DNA from: Longitalea arenae | GTDB lineage: Bacteria; Bacteroidota; Bacteroidia; Chitinophagales; Chitinophagaceae | Direction: 5' to 3' | DNA length: 64,000 nucleotides | Assembly: GCF_016924755.1 (NCBI RefSeq) | Contig: NZ_JAFFJX010000001.1 | Span: 310,001-374,000, forward strand | In this document: positions 1 to 6,331 of the stretch, in pieces | Layout of the letters: the number at the start of each line of letters is the position of its first letter | How positions within the stretch are numbered: position 1 is the first letter of the stretch | The notes under the pieces: generated by a model | Databases searched by the model: none | What the model was told of the DNA's origin: nothing | Seen by the model: only the letters and a program-made list of their open reading frames with translations | Position numbers and translations under genes: made by a program

Positions 1-107
1 GAAAAAGCCAGCTGCGGAAATTTCTTCAATAAGAAATGGGTGATGGAGGTTTTACCCGCGCCGGAAGGAGCGGTAATGATTATTATCTTATTTTTTGGTT
101 GAAACAT
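1..107 (-). CDS. gmk: Guanylate kinase, N-terminal fragment (cut by window edge)
   Basis: The first 35 codons of guanylate kinase, reading leftwards off the window. The protein starts MFQPKNKIIIITAPSGAGKT, with the P-loop (Walker A) motif APSGAGKTS at residues 13-21, followed by a typical alpha-1 segment ending FPQLAF. The family transfers phosphate from ATP to GMP to give GDP in the cytoplasm. It lies 78 bp downstream of murA on the same strand, so the two may be co-transcribed. The frame is open to the edge and the start is the only ATG ahead of the P-loop. The P-loop context (hydrophobic strand, then APSGAGK) is characteristic of Gmk; another P-loop kinase cannot be fully excluded from 35 residues. 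Confidence 0.87.
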   Translation of the reverse strand, partial: MFQPKNKIIIITAPSGAGKTSITHFLLKKFPQLAF

Positions 108-110
108 GAA

Positions 111-147
111 CGGTTTGTGGTTTGTCGTTTGTGGTTTGTGGTTTGCG
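111..147. repeat. Short tandem word repeat (TTTGTGG-type)
   Basis: Five degenerate copies of a 7-base word of the TTTGTGG type lie between the murA stop and the gmk start. Reverse-complement forms of the same word (CACAAACCATAAAC type) occur at about 9747-9774 and 59832-59857, also between genes. Confidence 0.6.
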
Positions 148-185
148 GCGGCCGTTGGCTCCGTCCGTTTAAACTTCACCGGTTT

Positions 186-1490
186 TTATATTCGTTTTAT
201 ATCTGCTCCCAGCTGTTGCAGGCGTTTGTCGATATACTGGTAACCGCGGTCTATCTGTTCAATATTCTGGATCACGCTTTTTCCGTCGGCACTGAGGGCG
301 GCAATCAGCAGCGATACCCCGGCCCTGATATCGGGGCTGCTCATTTGAATGCCCCGCAGGTTTTGTTCCCGGCCCAGGCCAATTACGGCGGCGCGGTGCG
401 GATCGCAGAGAATGATCTGAGCGCCCATATCAATCAGTTTATCTACAAAGAACAATCGGCTTTCGAACATTTTTTGATGGATCAGCACACTGCCACGGGC
501 CTGGGTGGCAACAACCAGCACAATGCTCAGCAGGTCTGGCGTAAAACCGGGCCATGGATGATCGTAAATGGTGAGCACCGAACCATCGAGGAAGGTTTGA
601 ATTTCATATACTTCCTGGGCGGGCACATGAATATCGTCGCCTTCAAATTGCAGTTGTATGCCCAGCTGCCTGAATTTTTCCGGTATAATGCCAAGGTGTT
701 CGATGCCGGCATTTTTGATGGTTATATCGCTTTGCGTCATCGCCGCCAGTCCAATAAAAGAGCCGATCTCGATCATATCTGGCAACATCCGGTGTTCGGT
801 TCCATGTAATGACTGTACGCCTTCTATGTTGAGCAGGTTGCTGCCGATACCGCTGATCTTTGCACCCATGCGGTTAAGCATTTTGCACAACTGCTGTATA
901 TAGGGTTCGCAGGCGGCGTTATAGATGGTGGTAGTGCCTTTGGCCATGACGGCAGCCATAATGATGTTGGCGGTTCCGGTTACCGAAGGTTCATCGAGCA
1001 TCAGGTAAGTGCCTTTCAGGTTTGGCGCTTGCAGTTCAAAAAAGCCGTCTTCGGGCAGGTAGTTGAATGAGGCGCCCAGTTTTTCGAATCCGATGATATG
1101 AGTATCGAGCCGGCGGCGGCCTATTTTATCGCCACCAGGTTTGGGAATATAGGCTTTTCTGAAGCGGGCCAGCATGGGGCCGGCAAGCATAACGGAGCCT
1201 CGCAGGCGACCGCTTTTCTGTTTATAGGCGTCGCTGCGCAGGTAATCTATGTTCACATCATCGGCCTGAAAGATGCAGGTATCGCGTTGCGGGCGTTCGA
1301 TCTTTACATTCATTTCGCCCAGCAATTCAATAAGCAGGTTTACATCTAAGATGTCGGGTATATTGGTTATGGTAATTTTCTCGGGTGAAAGCAATACGGC
1401 ACTGATGATCTGCAGTGCTTCATTCTTTGCGCCCTGTGGAACAATTTCACCTTTTAATTTTTTGCCGCCGATGACTTCAAAAGAATTCAT
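186..1490 (-). CDS. murA: UDP-N-acetylglucosamine 1-carboxyvinyltransferase MurA (Asp in place of catalytic Cys)
   Basis: First committed step of peptidoglycan synthesis: transfer of enolpyruvate from PEP to UDP-GlcNAc in the cytoplasm. 434 residues, close to the usual family length. The conserved Lys22-Asn23 pair lies in QGAKNEAL, and the active-site loop reads PKPGGDKIGRRRLD. The position that is Cys115 in E. coli MurA (GGCAIG) is Asp121 here. That replacement is known from fosfomycin-insensitive MurA enzymes, so the protein is predicted to be active but fosfomycin-tolerant. The RRRLD and HPWPGFTPD segments are intact. An exact -7 promoter element and a terminator hairpin lie just upstream (1544-1585), so murA appears to start its own transcript even though the DUF4290 gene precedes it on the same strand. 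Confidence 0.97.
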   Translation of the reverse strand: MNSFEVIGGKKLKGEIVPQGAKNEALQIISAVLLSPEKITITNIPDILDVNLLIELLGEMNVKIERPQRDTCIFQADDVNIDYLRSDAYKQKSGRLRGSVMLAGPMLARFRKAYIPKPGGDKIGRRRLDTHIIGFEKLGASFNYLPEDGFFELQAPNLKGTYLMLDEPSVTGTANIIMAAVMAKGTTTIYNAACEPYIQQLCKMLNRMGAKISGIGSNLLNIEGVQSLHGTEHRMLPDMIEIGSFIGLAAMTQSDITIKNAGIEHLGIIPEKFRQLGIQLQFEGDDIHVPAQEVYEIQTFLDGSVLTIYDHPWPGFTPDLLSIVLVVATQARGSVLIHQKMFESRLFFVDKLIDMGAQIILCDPHRAAVIGLGREQNLRGIQMSSPDIRAGVSLLIAALSADGKSVIQNIEQIDRGYQYIDKRLQQLGADIKRI

Positions 1491-1543
1491 AGATACTTAT
1501 GCTTGTTTTTGTTACCCTGGGGTGGCCTGGGAGTATTAAGGTG

Positions 1544-1551
1544 CAAATATA
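1544..1551 (-). promoter_or_regulatory. Bacteroidota-type -7 promoter element for murA
   Basis: Minus-strand TATATTTG, an exact TAnnTTTG match, 54 bases before the murA start codon. It touches the T-tract of the terminator hairpin at 1551-1585, so termination of the upstream gene and initiation of murA are packed back to back. Confidence 0.6.
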
Positions 1552-1585
1552 AAACCCCGACAATAGCTTTTACTGTCGGGGTTTT
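1551..1585 (-). terminator. Intrinsic terminator between the DUF4290 gene and murA
   Basis: Perfect 12-bp stem: AAAACCCCGACA at 1551-1562 pairs with TGTCGGGGTTTT at 1574-1585 across an 11-base loop, with a T-rich end on the minus strand. It lies after the DUF4290 stop and before murA. Confidence 0.8.
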
Positions 1586-1646
1586 ATTTATTCTTTATTT
1601 TACTGTCTTCCCGCCTACTGGCAGGAGCCCTGAATTTCAAATTTCT

Positions 1647-1731
1647 AGTTTTGAGATTTAGCGATTTTGAGATTTCATTTAGGTTCTGCGCTTAAACAAA
1701 TCTCAACGTCCCGAAATCTCAAAATTTCTTC
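1647..1731. repeat. Long imperfect inverted repeat of GAGATTT-type words
   Basis: The left arm (1647-1680) holds repeated TTTTGAGATTT words and the right arm (1693-1731) their complements (AAATCTCAAAAT). Together they can form an imperfect hairpin of over 30 bp. Sister copies lie at 52386-52473 and, as a single arm, near 32015-32035. It sits downstream of the DUF4290 stop. Confidence 0.65.
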
Positions 1732-1781
1732 TCTGTATTCTACAACCAAGATCTCCCAATTGAACTTCTGGCTTACGTTGT

Positions 1782-2507
1782 TTATTTGTATCTCTTTTTG
1801 AACTTGCCGCCCCGGTCGTTGCGGTTATCACGTCCGCCGCCGCCATCGCGGTTATCGCGCCCGCCCCGGCCCTGGAATTTCTGGCCTCTTTTATTGCGGT
1901 AATCGCCATAACCACCACGGTCACGATCCCGTTCACGGCTTTCATTGGGGCGATGCTGCCGTACATACGGCGTATTGGTAAAGGTGAGCTGCCCATCTGT
2001 AATATTGGTGAGCTCGCCCTGAATGGCGTCGTCGTGCACTGTTTCCTTATGCCAGTTATTATAGGCCAGCTTCATATAATAGGCAATAGCGTTGGCAAAG
2101 CCCTGTCTTTTTTCGCTTACGTCTTCTTTCAACGCTTTATTGATAACCAGCTCAAGGTTTTTGCCCAGGTGAGAAAATTTGGGATAGCGCTTGGGATAGG
2201 GCAGCGGTCCTGGTCTTGATTTTAAGGTCTCCCTTGTGGGAATGGGATAGGGCGAATCAACCGCCAGTTTAAAATCAGAGATGAGGAACAGGTGATCCCA
2301 TAGTTTATGTCTGAAATCTTCCACATTTTTCAGGTGAGGGTTCAGAAAGCCCATCAGTTCTATCACCGCGTAGGCATTGCGTTGACGGGTTTCCTGGTCT
2401 TCAATCGTCAGCAGGTACTCGATCATTTTTTGAATATGCCTTCCATATTCACGCATTACCAGGTGGTTCCTGGTAGTGTTATATTCCATTTCTTTAATAC
2501 TATTCAT
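1782..2507 (-). CDS. DUF4290 family protein with RGG-like basic tail
   Basis: 241 residues, matching the Bacteroidota DUF4290 family (function unknown), which I recall commonly adjacent to murA. The N-terminal 170 residues are a helical globular region (EYNTTRNHLVMREYGRHIQK, then KLWDHLFLISDF and a Pro/Tyr-rich PYPKRYPKFSHLG). From about residue 190 the protein changes to a disordered Arg/Gly/Asp/Asn-rich tail (RGGYGDYRNKRG, FQGRGGRDNR, NDRGGKFKKRYK) resembling eukaryotic RGG boxes, which suggests RNA contact; that is inference. The start at 2507 sits 19 bases after an exact -7 element; Met7 (2489) is an alternative. It is followed by an intrinsic terminator before murA. Confidence 0.9.
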   Translation of the reverse strand: MNSIKEMEYNTTRNHLVMREYGRHIQKMIEYLLTIEDQETRQRNAYAVIELMGFLNPHLKNVEDFRHKLWDHLFLISDFKLAVDSPYPIPTRETLKSRPGPLPYPKRYPKFSHLGKNLELVINKALKEDVSEKRQGFANAIAYYMKLAYNNWHKETVHDDAIQGELTNITDGQLTFTNTPYVRQHRPNESRERDRDRGGYGDYRNKRGQKFQGRGGRDNRDGGGGRDNRNDRGGKFKKRYK

Positions 2508-2526
2508 TCTATAAATATAAAGTAAA

Positions 2527-2534
2527 CAAAAGTA
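2527..2534 (-). promoter_or_regulatory. -7 promoter element for the DUF4290 gene
   Basis: Minus-strand TACTTTTG, an exact TAnnTTTG match, 19 bases before the proposed start codon at 2507. Confidence 0.55.
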
Positions 2535-2555
2535 ACAAAGTAAGTTAACAAAAAG

Positions 2556-2579
2556 AAAAGGCCTTTGTTAAGGCCTTTT
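2556..2579 (-). terminator. Perfect hairpin with T-rich flank, probable terminator
   Basis: AAAAGGCCTT (2556-2565) pairs perfectly with AAGGCCTTTT (2570-2579) over a 4-base loop. On the minus strand it is followed by CTTTTTG. It would stop minus-strand transcripts coming from 2600-3000, where I see no clear gene; it may instead insulate the DUF4290 promoter. Confidence 0.6.
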
Positions 2580-3026
2580 CTATAAAGGATTGGTTTTTCC
2601 ACAGGTTAATTATTTAGCCATGCCGCCAACGTTTGTAAAGGGTTGGAGAGGCACGGATTGATAATGGTAGAAATTATTTATCCGGTTTAATAGATAAGCA
2701 CCTGAAATGTTAATGGTGAAAAAGATTTTTCTGGCTGCAAATGAAACCTTACTGGATAGATTAGCTTACAAGTCAATTCATAGATACAGGAAAATACGGG
2801 AAAGGTTTTTTTAAAATTGGAAGAACTTGGAGCATTTTCACCAAATTATCGAATAATGTTGTATTTACCAACGGGTTAGTTCGATATTTTTTAAACCGGT
2901 ACAAAATAGAGTCCCGTATTTTTAAAAACGGTTATATGATTTAACATTTGACACCTGTGGCTGGTTTAATTTGCATTTAGCCGGGCTCCCCAGCCATTCG
3001 GGCGTCAAAAACTATTAAAATCGGTG

Positions 3027-3034
3027 TACTTTTG
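3027..3034 (+). promoter_or_regulatory. -7 promoter element for gldC
   Basis: TACTTTTG, an exact TAnnTTTG match, 36 bases before the gldC ATG. Confidence 0.6.
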
Positions 3035-3070
3035 CGGTTCAAAATATAAAAAACTGATAATCAAAATAAA

Positions 3071-3418
3071 ATGAGGCAATCCACAATAACTATTGATGTA
3101 GCGCTGGACGAAAAAAATATTCCTGATCAAATATTATGGAAAGCTACCGACAGCACCGCCAACCAGGCCCAGAAGGCCAGGGCCATGATGCTGGCTTTTT
3201 GGGATGCAGCCGATAAATCGGCTTTGCGTATGGACCTGTGGACGAAGGATATGATGGTCGACGAAATGGCTGATTTTTATTATCAAACCATGATGACCAT
3301 GGCCGATAGCTTCAACCGGGCTACCCATCAAACCGAACTGGTTGATATGATGAAGAACTTTGCCAGGGATTTTTATAACCGTTTTCGCGAAATTCAACTG
3401 AAGGAAAATAAATTATAA
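3071..3418 (+). CDS. gldC: Gliding motility protein GldC
   Basis: 115 residues, the usual size of GldC, a small cytoplasmic Bacteroidota protein linked genetically to gliding. Family features seen: an N-terminal beta segment (STITIDVALDEKNIPDQILW), the AKARAMMLAFWD-like helix (here QKARAMMLAFWDAADKSALR) and the strongly conserved DLWTKDMMVDEM, followed by a helix with MADSFNRAT. The exact role of GldC is unknown; in flavobacteria it is needed for efficient gliding. It leads a plus-strand cluster, with yqeY starting 17 bp downstream, so the two are probably co-transcribed from the promoter at 3027-3034. No other gld genes are adjacent; gldH is found 45 kb away. Confidence 0.88.
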   Translation: MRQSTITIDVALDEKNIPDQILWKATDSTANQAQKARAMMLAFWDAADKSALRMDLWTKDMMVDEMADFYYQTMMTMADSFNRATHQTELVDMMKNFARDFYNRFREIQLKENKL

Positions 3419-3435
3419 CCCCAAATAGCCGCTGT

Positions 3436-3888
3436 ATGAGTTTAGAACAAAAGATAACGGCCGAGCTGAAAACAGCTATGCTGGCCAAAGATGAAAAAGC
3501 GTTGCGTAGTTTGCGTGCCATTAAAGCCGCCATCCTGCTGGCCAAAACATCAGAGGGGGCAGCCGGCGAGATCAAGGAAGAAGAGGAGATCAAATTATTG
3601 CAAAAGCTGGTAAAACAACGCAAGGATTCACTGGAGATCTATCAGCAGCAGAACCGTTCAGATCTGGCACAAAAAGAGCAGGAAGAAATTGAGGTGATCG
3701 AGAAATTCTTGCCCAGGCAGTTAAGCGGTGAGGAACTGAAGGCTGCGGTTGTCGGCATTATTGCCCAAACCGGCGCCAGTTCACCAGCTGATATGGGTAA
3801 GGTAATGGGCGTAGCCACGAAACAACTGGCAGGTAAAGCCGATGGCAAGGCCATTAGTGCGGTTGTGAAGGAACTGCTGGCTAAGTAG
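3436..3888 (+). CDS. GatB/YqeY domain-containing protein
   Basis: 150 residues, full length for the YqeY family. The fold is the tRNA-binding tail domain also found at the C-terminus of GatB of the amidotransferase. Visible signatures: the N-terminal helix LEQKITAELKTAMLAKDEKALRSLR, a charged middle (EEEEIKLLQKLVKQRKDS) and the C-terminal GKVMGVATKQLAGKADGK segment. A role in tRNA-dependent amidation quality control has been suggested for the family but is unproven. It begins 17 bp after gldC. Confidence 0.9.
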   Translation: MSLEQKITAELKTAMLAKDEKALRSLRAIKAAILLAKTSEGAAGEIKEEEEIKLLQKLVKQRKDSLEIYQQQNRSDLAQKEQEEIEVIEKFLPRQLSGEELKAAVVGIIAQTGASSPADMGKVMGVATKQLAGKADGKAISAVVKELLAK

Positions 3889-3896
3889 AAGCAGCA

Positions 3897-3990
3897 TACA
3901 GGAAGCCGGAAGTCAGCGGCCGGAAGCTGAAGGCCTGGAAGTCAGACATTAGATTCAGCCTCAAACATCACACTTCTGGCTTCAGACATC
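3897..3990. repeat. Intergenic GGAAGTCAG-type word repeat with inverted copy
   Basis: Repeated GGAAGTCAG / GGAAGCTGAAGG words in the left half (3902-3945), and the complementary CTTCTGGCTTCAGACATCAG in the right half (3971-3990), just ahead of the cvpA-like start. It can fold into an imperfect hairpin. Confidence 0.55.
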
Positions 3991-3996
3991 AGAATT

Positions 3997-4533
3997 ATGA
4001 TCATAGATATATTAGTTCTAATATTTCTGGTTATGGCCGTTATCAAAGGATTGCGGCGTGGACTTATTGTTGCAGTATTCTCCATTTTTGCGTTTATTGC
4101 AGGCATAGCGGCTGCCATGAAATTATCAGTTGTTGTAGCAGATTATTTAAAAGATTCCGTTAATATATCTGCGAAGTGGTTGCCATTTATTTCATTTGCA
4201 GTGGTTTTTATAGGGGTGGTGATCTTGGTGCGGTGGGCAGCCAGCTTACTGGAATCAACGGTTGAAATGGCTATGATGGGGTGGGCAAACAAAATAGGGG
4301 GGATTATTTTGTACACTATTTTGTATATGTTTACACTCAGTGTAGTCTTGTTCTTTGTGCAAAAAGTAAAGCTTATCAGTGATGAATCCTTGGCCAGTTC
4401 GGTTACCTGGCCCTGGTTACAGCCCTTAGGCCCCTGGGTGATAGATGGCTTTGGGAAACTGATACCTGCTTTTAAGAATATGTTCACTGAGCTAAGCGAG
4501 TTTTTCGACGGCCTGGCCAGGCGGAAGGCGTGA
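3997..4533 (+). CDS. CvpA family membrane protein
   Basis: 178 residues with four hydrophobic segments (about 3-22, 26-48, 62-84, 100-124), matching the CvpA fold. Family signature seen: an N-terminal IDILVLIFLVMAVIKGLRRG with the conserved KGxxRG turn, then a long hydrophobic helix and the later LESTVEMAMMGWANKIGGI segment. CvpA proteins sit in the inner membrane and affect envelope stress tolerance and colicin V export in proteobacteria; the biochemical function is unknown. It is in the same direction as yqeY, 108 bp downstream, with a word repeat between. Confidence 0.85.
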   Translation: MIIDILVLIFLVMAVIKGLRRGLIVAVFSIFAFIAGIAAAMKLSVVVADYLKDSVNISAKWLPFISFAVVFIGVVILVRWAASLLESTVEMAMMGWANKIGGIILYTILYMFTLSVVLFFVQKVKLISDESLASSVTWPWLQPLGPWVIDGFGKLIPAFKNMFTELSEFFDGLARRKA

Positions 4534-4660
4534 GCTGCAAAAACGTGAAAAAATCAGTAGCTTACATTAAAATTGAAATTGGAAAAACTGCAAGGATGGA
4601 TTATTTGCAGTAAAACGTTTATTTTAGCGATTAATTGACTGACTTGAACAGACATAGCTG

Positions 4661-5437
4661 ATGAATTATACGATCAAACAAGTGGATAAATTCAAGTATA
4701 TTGAAGAAGGCGAAGGCGAACCGCTAATACTTTTGCATGGATTATTCGGTGCCCTCAGCAACTTTGGTGATTTGATCAATTACTTCAAGAACCATAATAA
4801 AGTAGTGGTTCCCATTCTCCCATTGCTTGATATGGACCTCTTGCATACATCAGTAGGAGGGCTGCAGAAGTTTGTACATAAGTTTATTGAATACCACGAT
4901 TTTCAGAATGTACACCTGTTGGGTAATTCGCTGGGTGGTCATGTTGCGATTTTGCATGTGCTGAAACAACCCGAGCGCATTAAATCGCTCATTTTGACCG
5001 GCAGCTCTGGTTTGTTTGAGAACGGTATGGGTGACACTTATCCCAAACGCGGTGATTACGACTATATAAAAAAGAAAACGGAGTTAACCTTTTACGACCC
5101 CAAGATCGCTACCAAAGAACTGGTAGATGAGGTGTACGAAATTGTAAATAACCGTTTGAAAGCCATAAAAATAATTGCACTGGCGAAAAGCGCCATCCGC
5201 AATAATCTGGGCGAGGATATCAATCAAATCAAACAACCCACGTTATTGATCTGGGGTAATAATGATGCCATTACCCCGCCGTTTGTAGGCCGGGAGTTTC
5301 ATCGGTTAATTCCAAACAGCGAACTGCATTTTATCGACAAATGCGGACATGCGCCGATGATGGAAGTGCCTGATGAGTTCAATCGGATACTCCATAAATT
5401 TTTGACAAAATTGAATGAGCCTGCAGCGGTTGCCTAA
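4661..5437 (+). CDS. Alpha/beta hydrolase
   Basis: 258 residues with a complete alpha/beta-hydrolase catalytic set. The oxyanion-hole strand LILLHGLFGALSNF is at about 23-36, the nucleophile elbow GNSLGGHV near residue 90 carries Ser, the acid lies in LLIWGNNDAITPP, and the His in KCGHAPMMEVPDEF. There is no signal peptide, so it is probably cytoplasmic. The substrate cannot be told. The gene stands between the cvpA-like gene and the CBS-domain gene, a position I recall for a conserved alpha/beta hydrolase in many Bacteroidota. Confidence 0.9.
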   Translation: MNYTIKQVDKFKYIEEGEGEPLILLHGLFGALSNFGDLINYFKNHNKVVVPILPLLDMDLLHTSVGGLQKFVHKFIEYHDFQNVHLLGNSLGGHVAILHVLKQPERIKSLILTGSSGLFENGMGDTYPKRGDYDYIKKKTELTFYDPKIATKELVDEVYEIVNNRLKAIKIIALAKSAIRNNLGEDINQIKQPTLLIWGNNDAITPPFVGREFHRLIPNSELHFIDKCGHAPMMEVPDEFNRILHKFLTKLNEPAAVA

Positions 5438-5595
5438 TTACAGTCGTCATAAATGATTATATTTGGTTAAGGTAATTACCTGGCAATTTAATAAGGGTTA
5501 CACCTATTGAATTAATTATTTGGTTTGGTTTTGGTACAAACCGGTTACAGGTTTTTATCGTATAACACTATATTAGGTAGGTAAACTCTGATCAG

Positions 5596-6255
5596 TTGCT
5601 TAACAAAGAATTAATATCAGGCACGATTCCCACACTCAATTTGAGTGATACGGTTATTCAGGCGATGGACCTGATGTCGGAGTTCCATGTTATGCAACTG
5701 CCCGTAGTAAAAGAAGAAAAATACCTTGGCCTGGTATTTGAAGACGACCTGATGAACAGCGACGAACGCGCAACACTCCAATCTCTTGATACTCACTTTT
5801 CAAAGGTAGCCGTACACGCCAATACCCATTTTATTGAGGCGGTACAAATGTTGAATGATTATAATCTTTCCCTGGTACCGGTTGTAGACAAGGAAAATGA
5901 ATTTATCGGCTCTATTGCCGCCATTGACCTGTTAAAAGAATTGGGCAAAACCACAGGAGCGAGTGAGCCCGGCGGGTTGATCGTGCTGGAAATGGAACAA
6001 CGGAATTTCTCATTTTCCGAACTCAGCAAACTGGTTGAGACCAATGATGCCCAAATAACCCAGTTAAATAGTTATTGGGATAATAACACCAGTTCCTTTT
6101 TTGTAGCCATAAAAATCAATAAATTCGAGATTTCCGATATTGTTGCTACATTTCAACGATACGAGTACAATGTGAAATATTATTTTGGGGAAGAGCTATA
6201 CGAGAACGAACTGCGGAACAATTACGACCACTTGATGAATTATCTGAATATTTAG
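5596..6255 (+). CDS. CBS-domain protein with ACT-like C-terminus
   Basis: 219 residues. Two CBS motifs fill residues 1-130 (PTLNLSDTVIQAMDLMSEFHVMQLPVV and then HTHFIEAVQMLNDYNLSLVPVV). The rest (GGLIVLEMEQRNFSFSELSKLVE and onward) resembles an ACT-type regulatory domain. CBS pairs usually bind adenosine nucleotides, so a sensor role is likely; the partner is unknown. The start is TTG at 5596 because the frame has an in-frame stop at 5578-5580 and no ATG before the first conserved residues. The gene opens the CBS - Omp85 barrel - NAD kinase - DUF6089 - uppS - bamA run. Confidence 0.85.
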   Translation: MLNKELISGTIPTLNLSDTVIQAMDLMSEFHVMQLPVVKEEKYLGLVFEDDLMNSDERATLQSLDTHFSKVAVHANTHFIEAVQMLNDYNLSLVPVVDKENEFIGSIAAIDLLKELGKTTGASEPGGLIVLEMEQRNFSFSELSKLVETNDAQITQLNSYWDNNTSSFFVAIKINKFEISDIVATFQRYEYNVKYYFGEELYENELRNNYDHLMNYLNI

Positions 6256-6331
6256 CACAACATCCGGGATCGGCCAGTTTTATTTTTTAAAATTTTTGTA
6301 AACACAAGCAACTGCTTGCCGGGGCATGTGA

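Larger units (their letters stand above)
2508..3070. other. Intergenic stretch between divergent DUF4290 gene and gldC
   Basis: 563 bp with no convincing gene. It holds the divergent promoters (2527-2534 minus, 3027-3034 plus) and a strong hairpin at 2556-2579. Three open stretches look faintly protein-like but lack a proper start or are very short: minus strand, stop at 2612-2614 (about 54 codons ending FTNVGGMAK); plus strand 2707-2814 (35 codons from ATG); and a plus-strand frame of about 60 codons ending near 2943 with no ATG. They may be remnants of decayed genes or chance. Confidence 0.5.

Noticed and set aside
2707-2814. Plus-strand 35-codon frame starting MLMVKKIFLAANETLLDRL
   Set aside because: Very short, no promoter or family match; kept only as a possible remnant in the spacer note.
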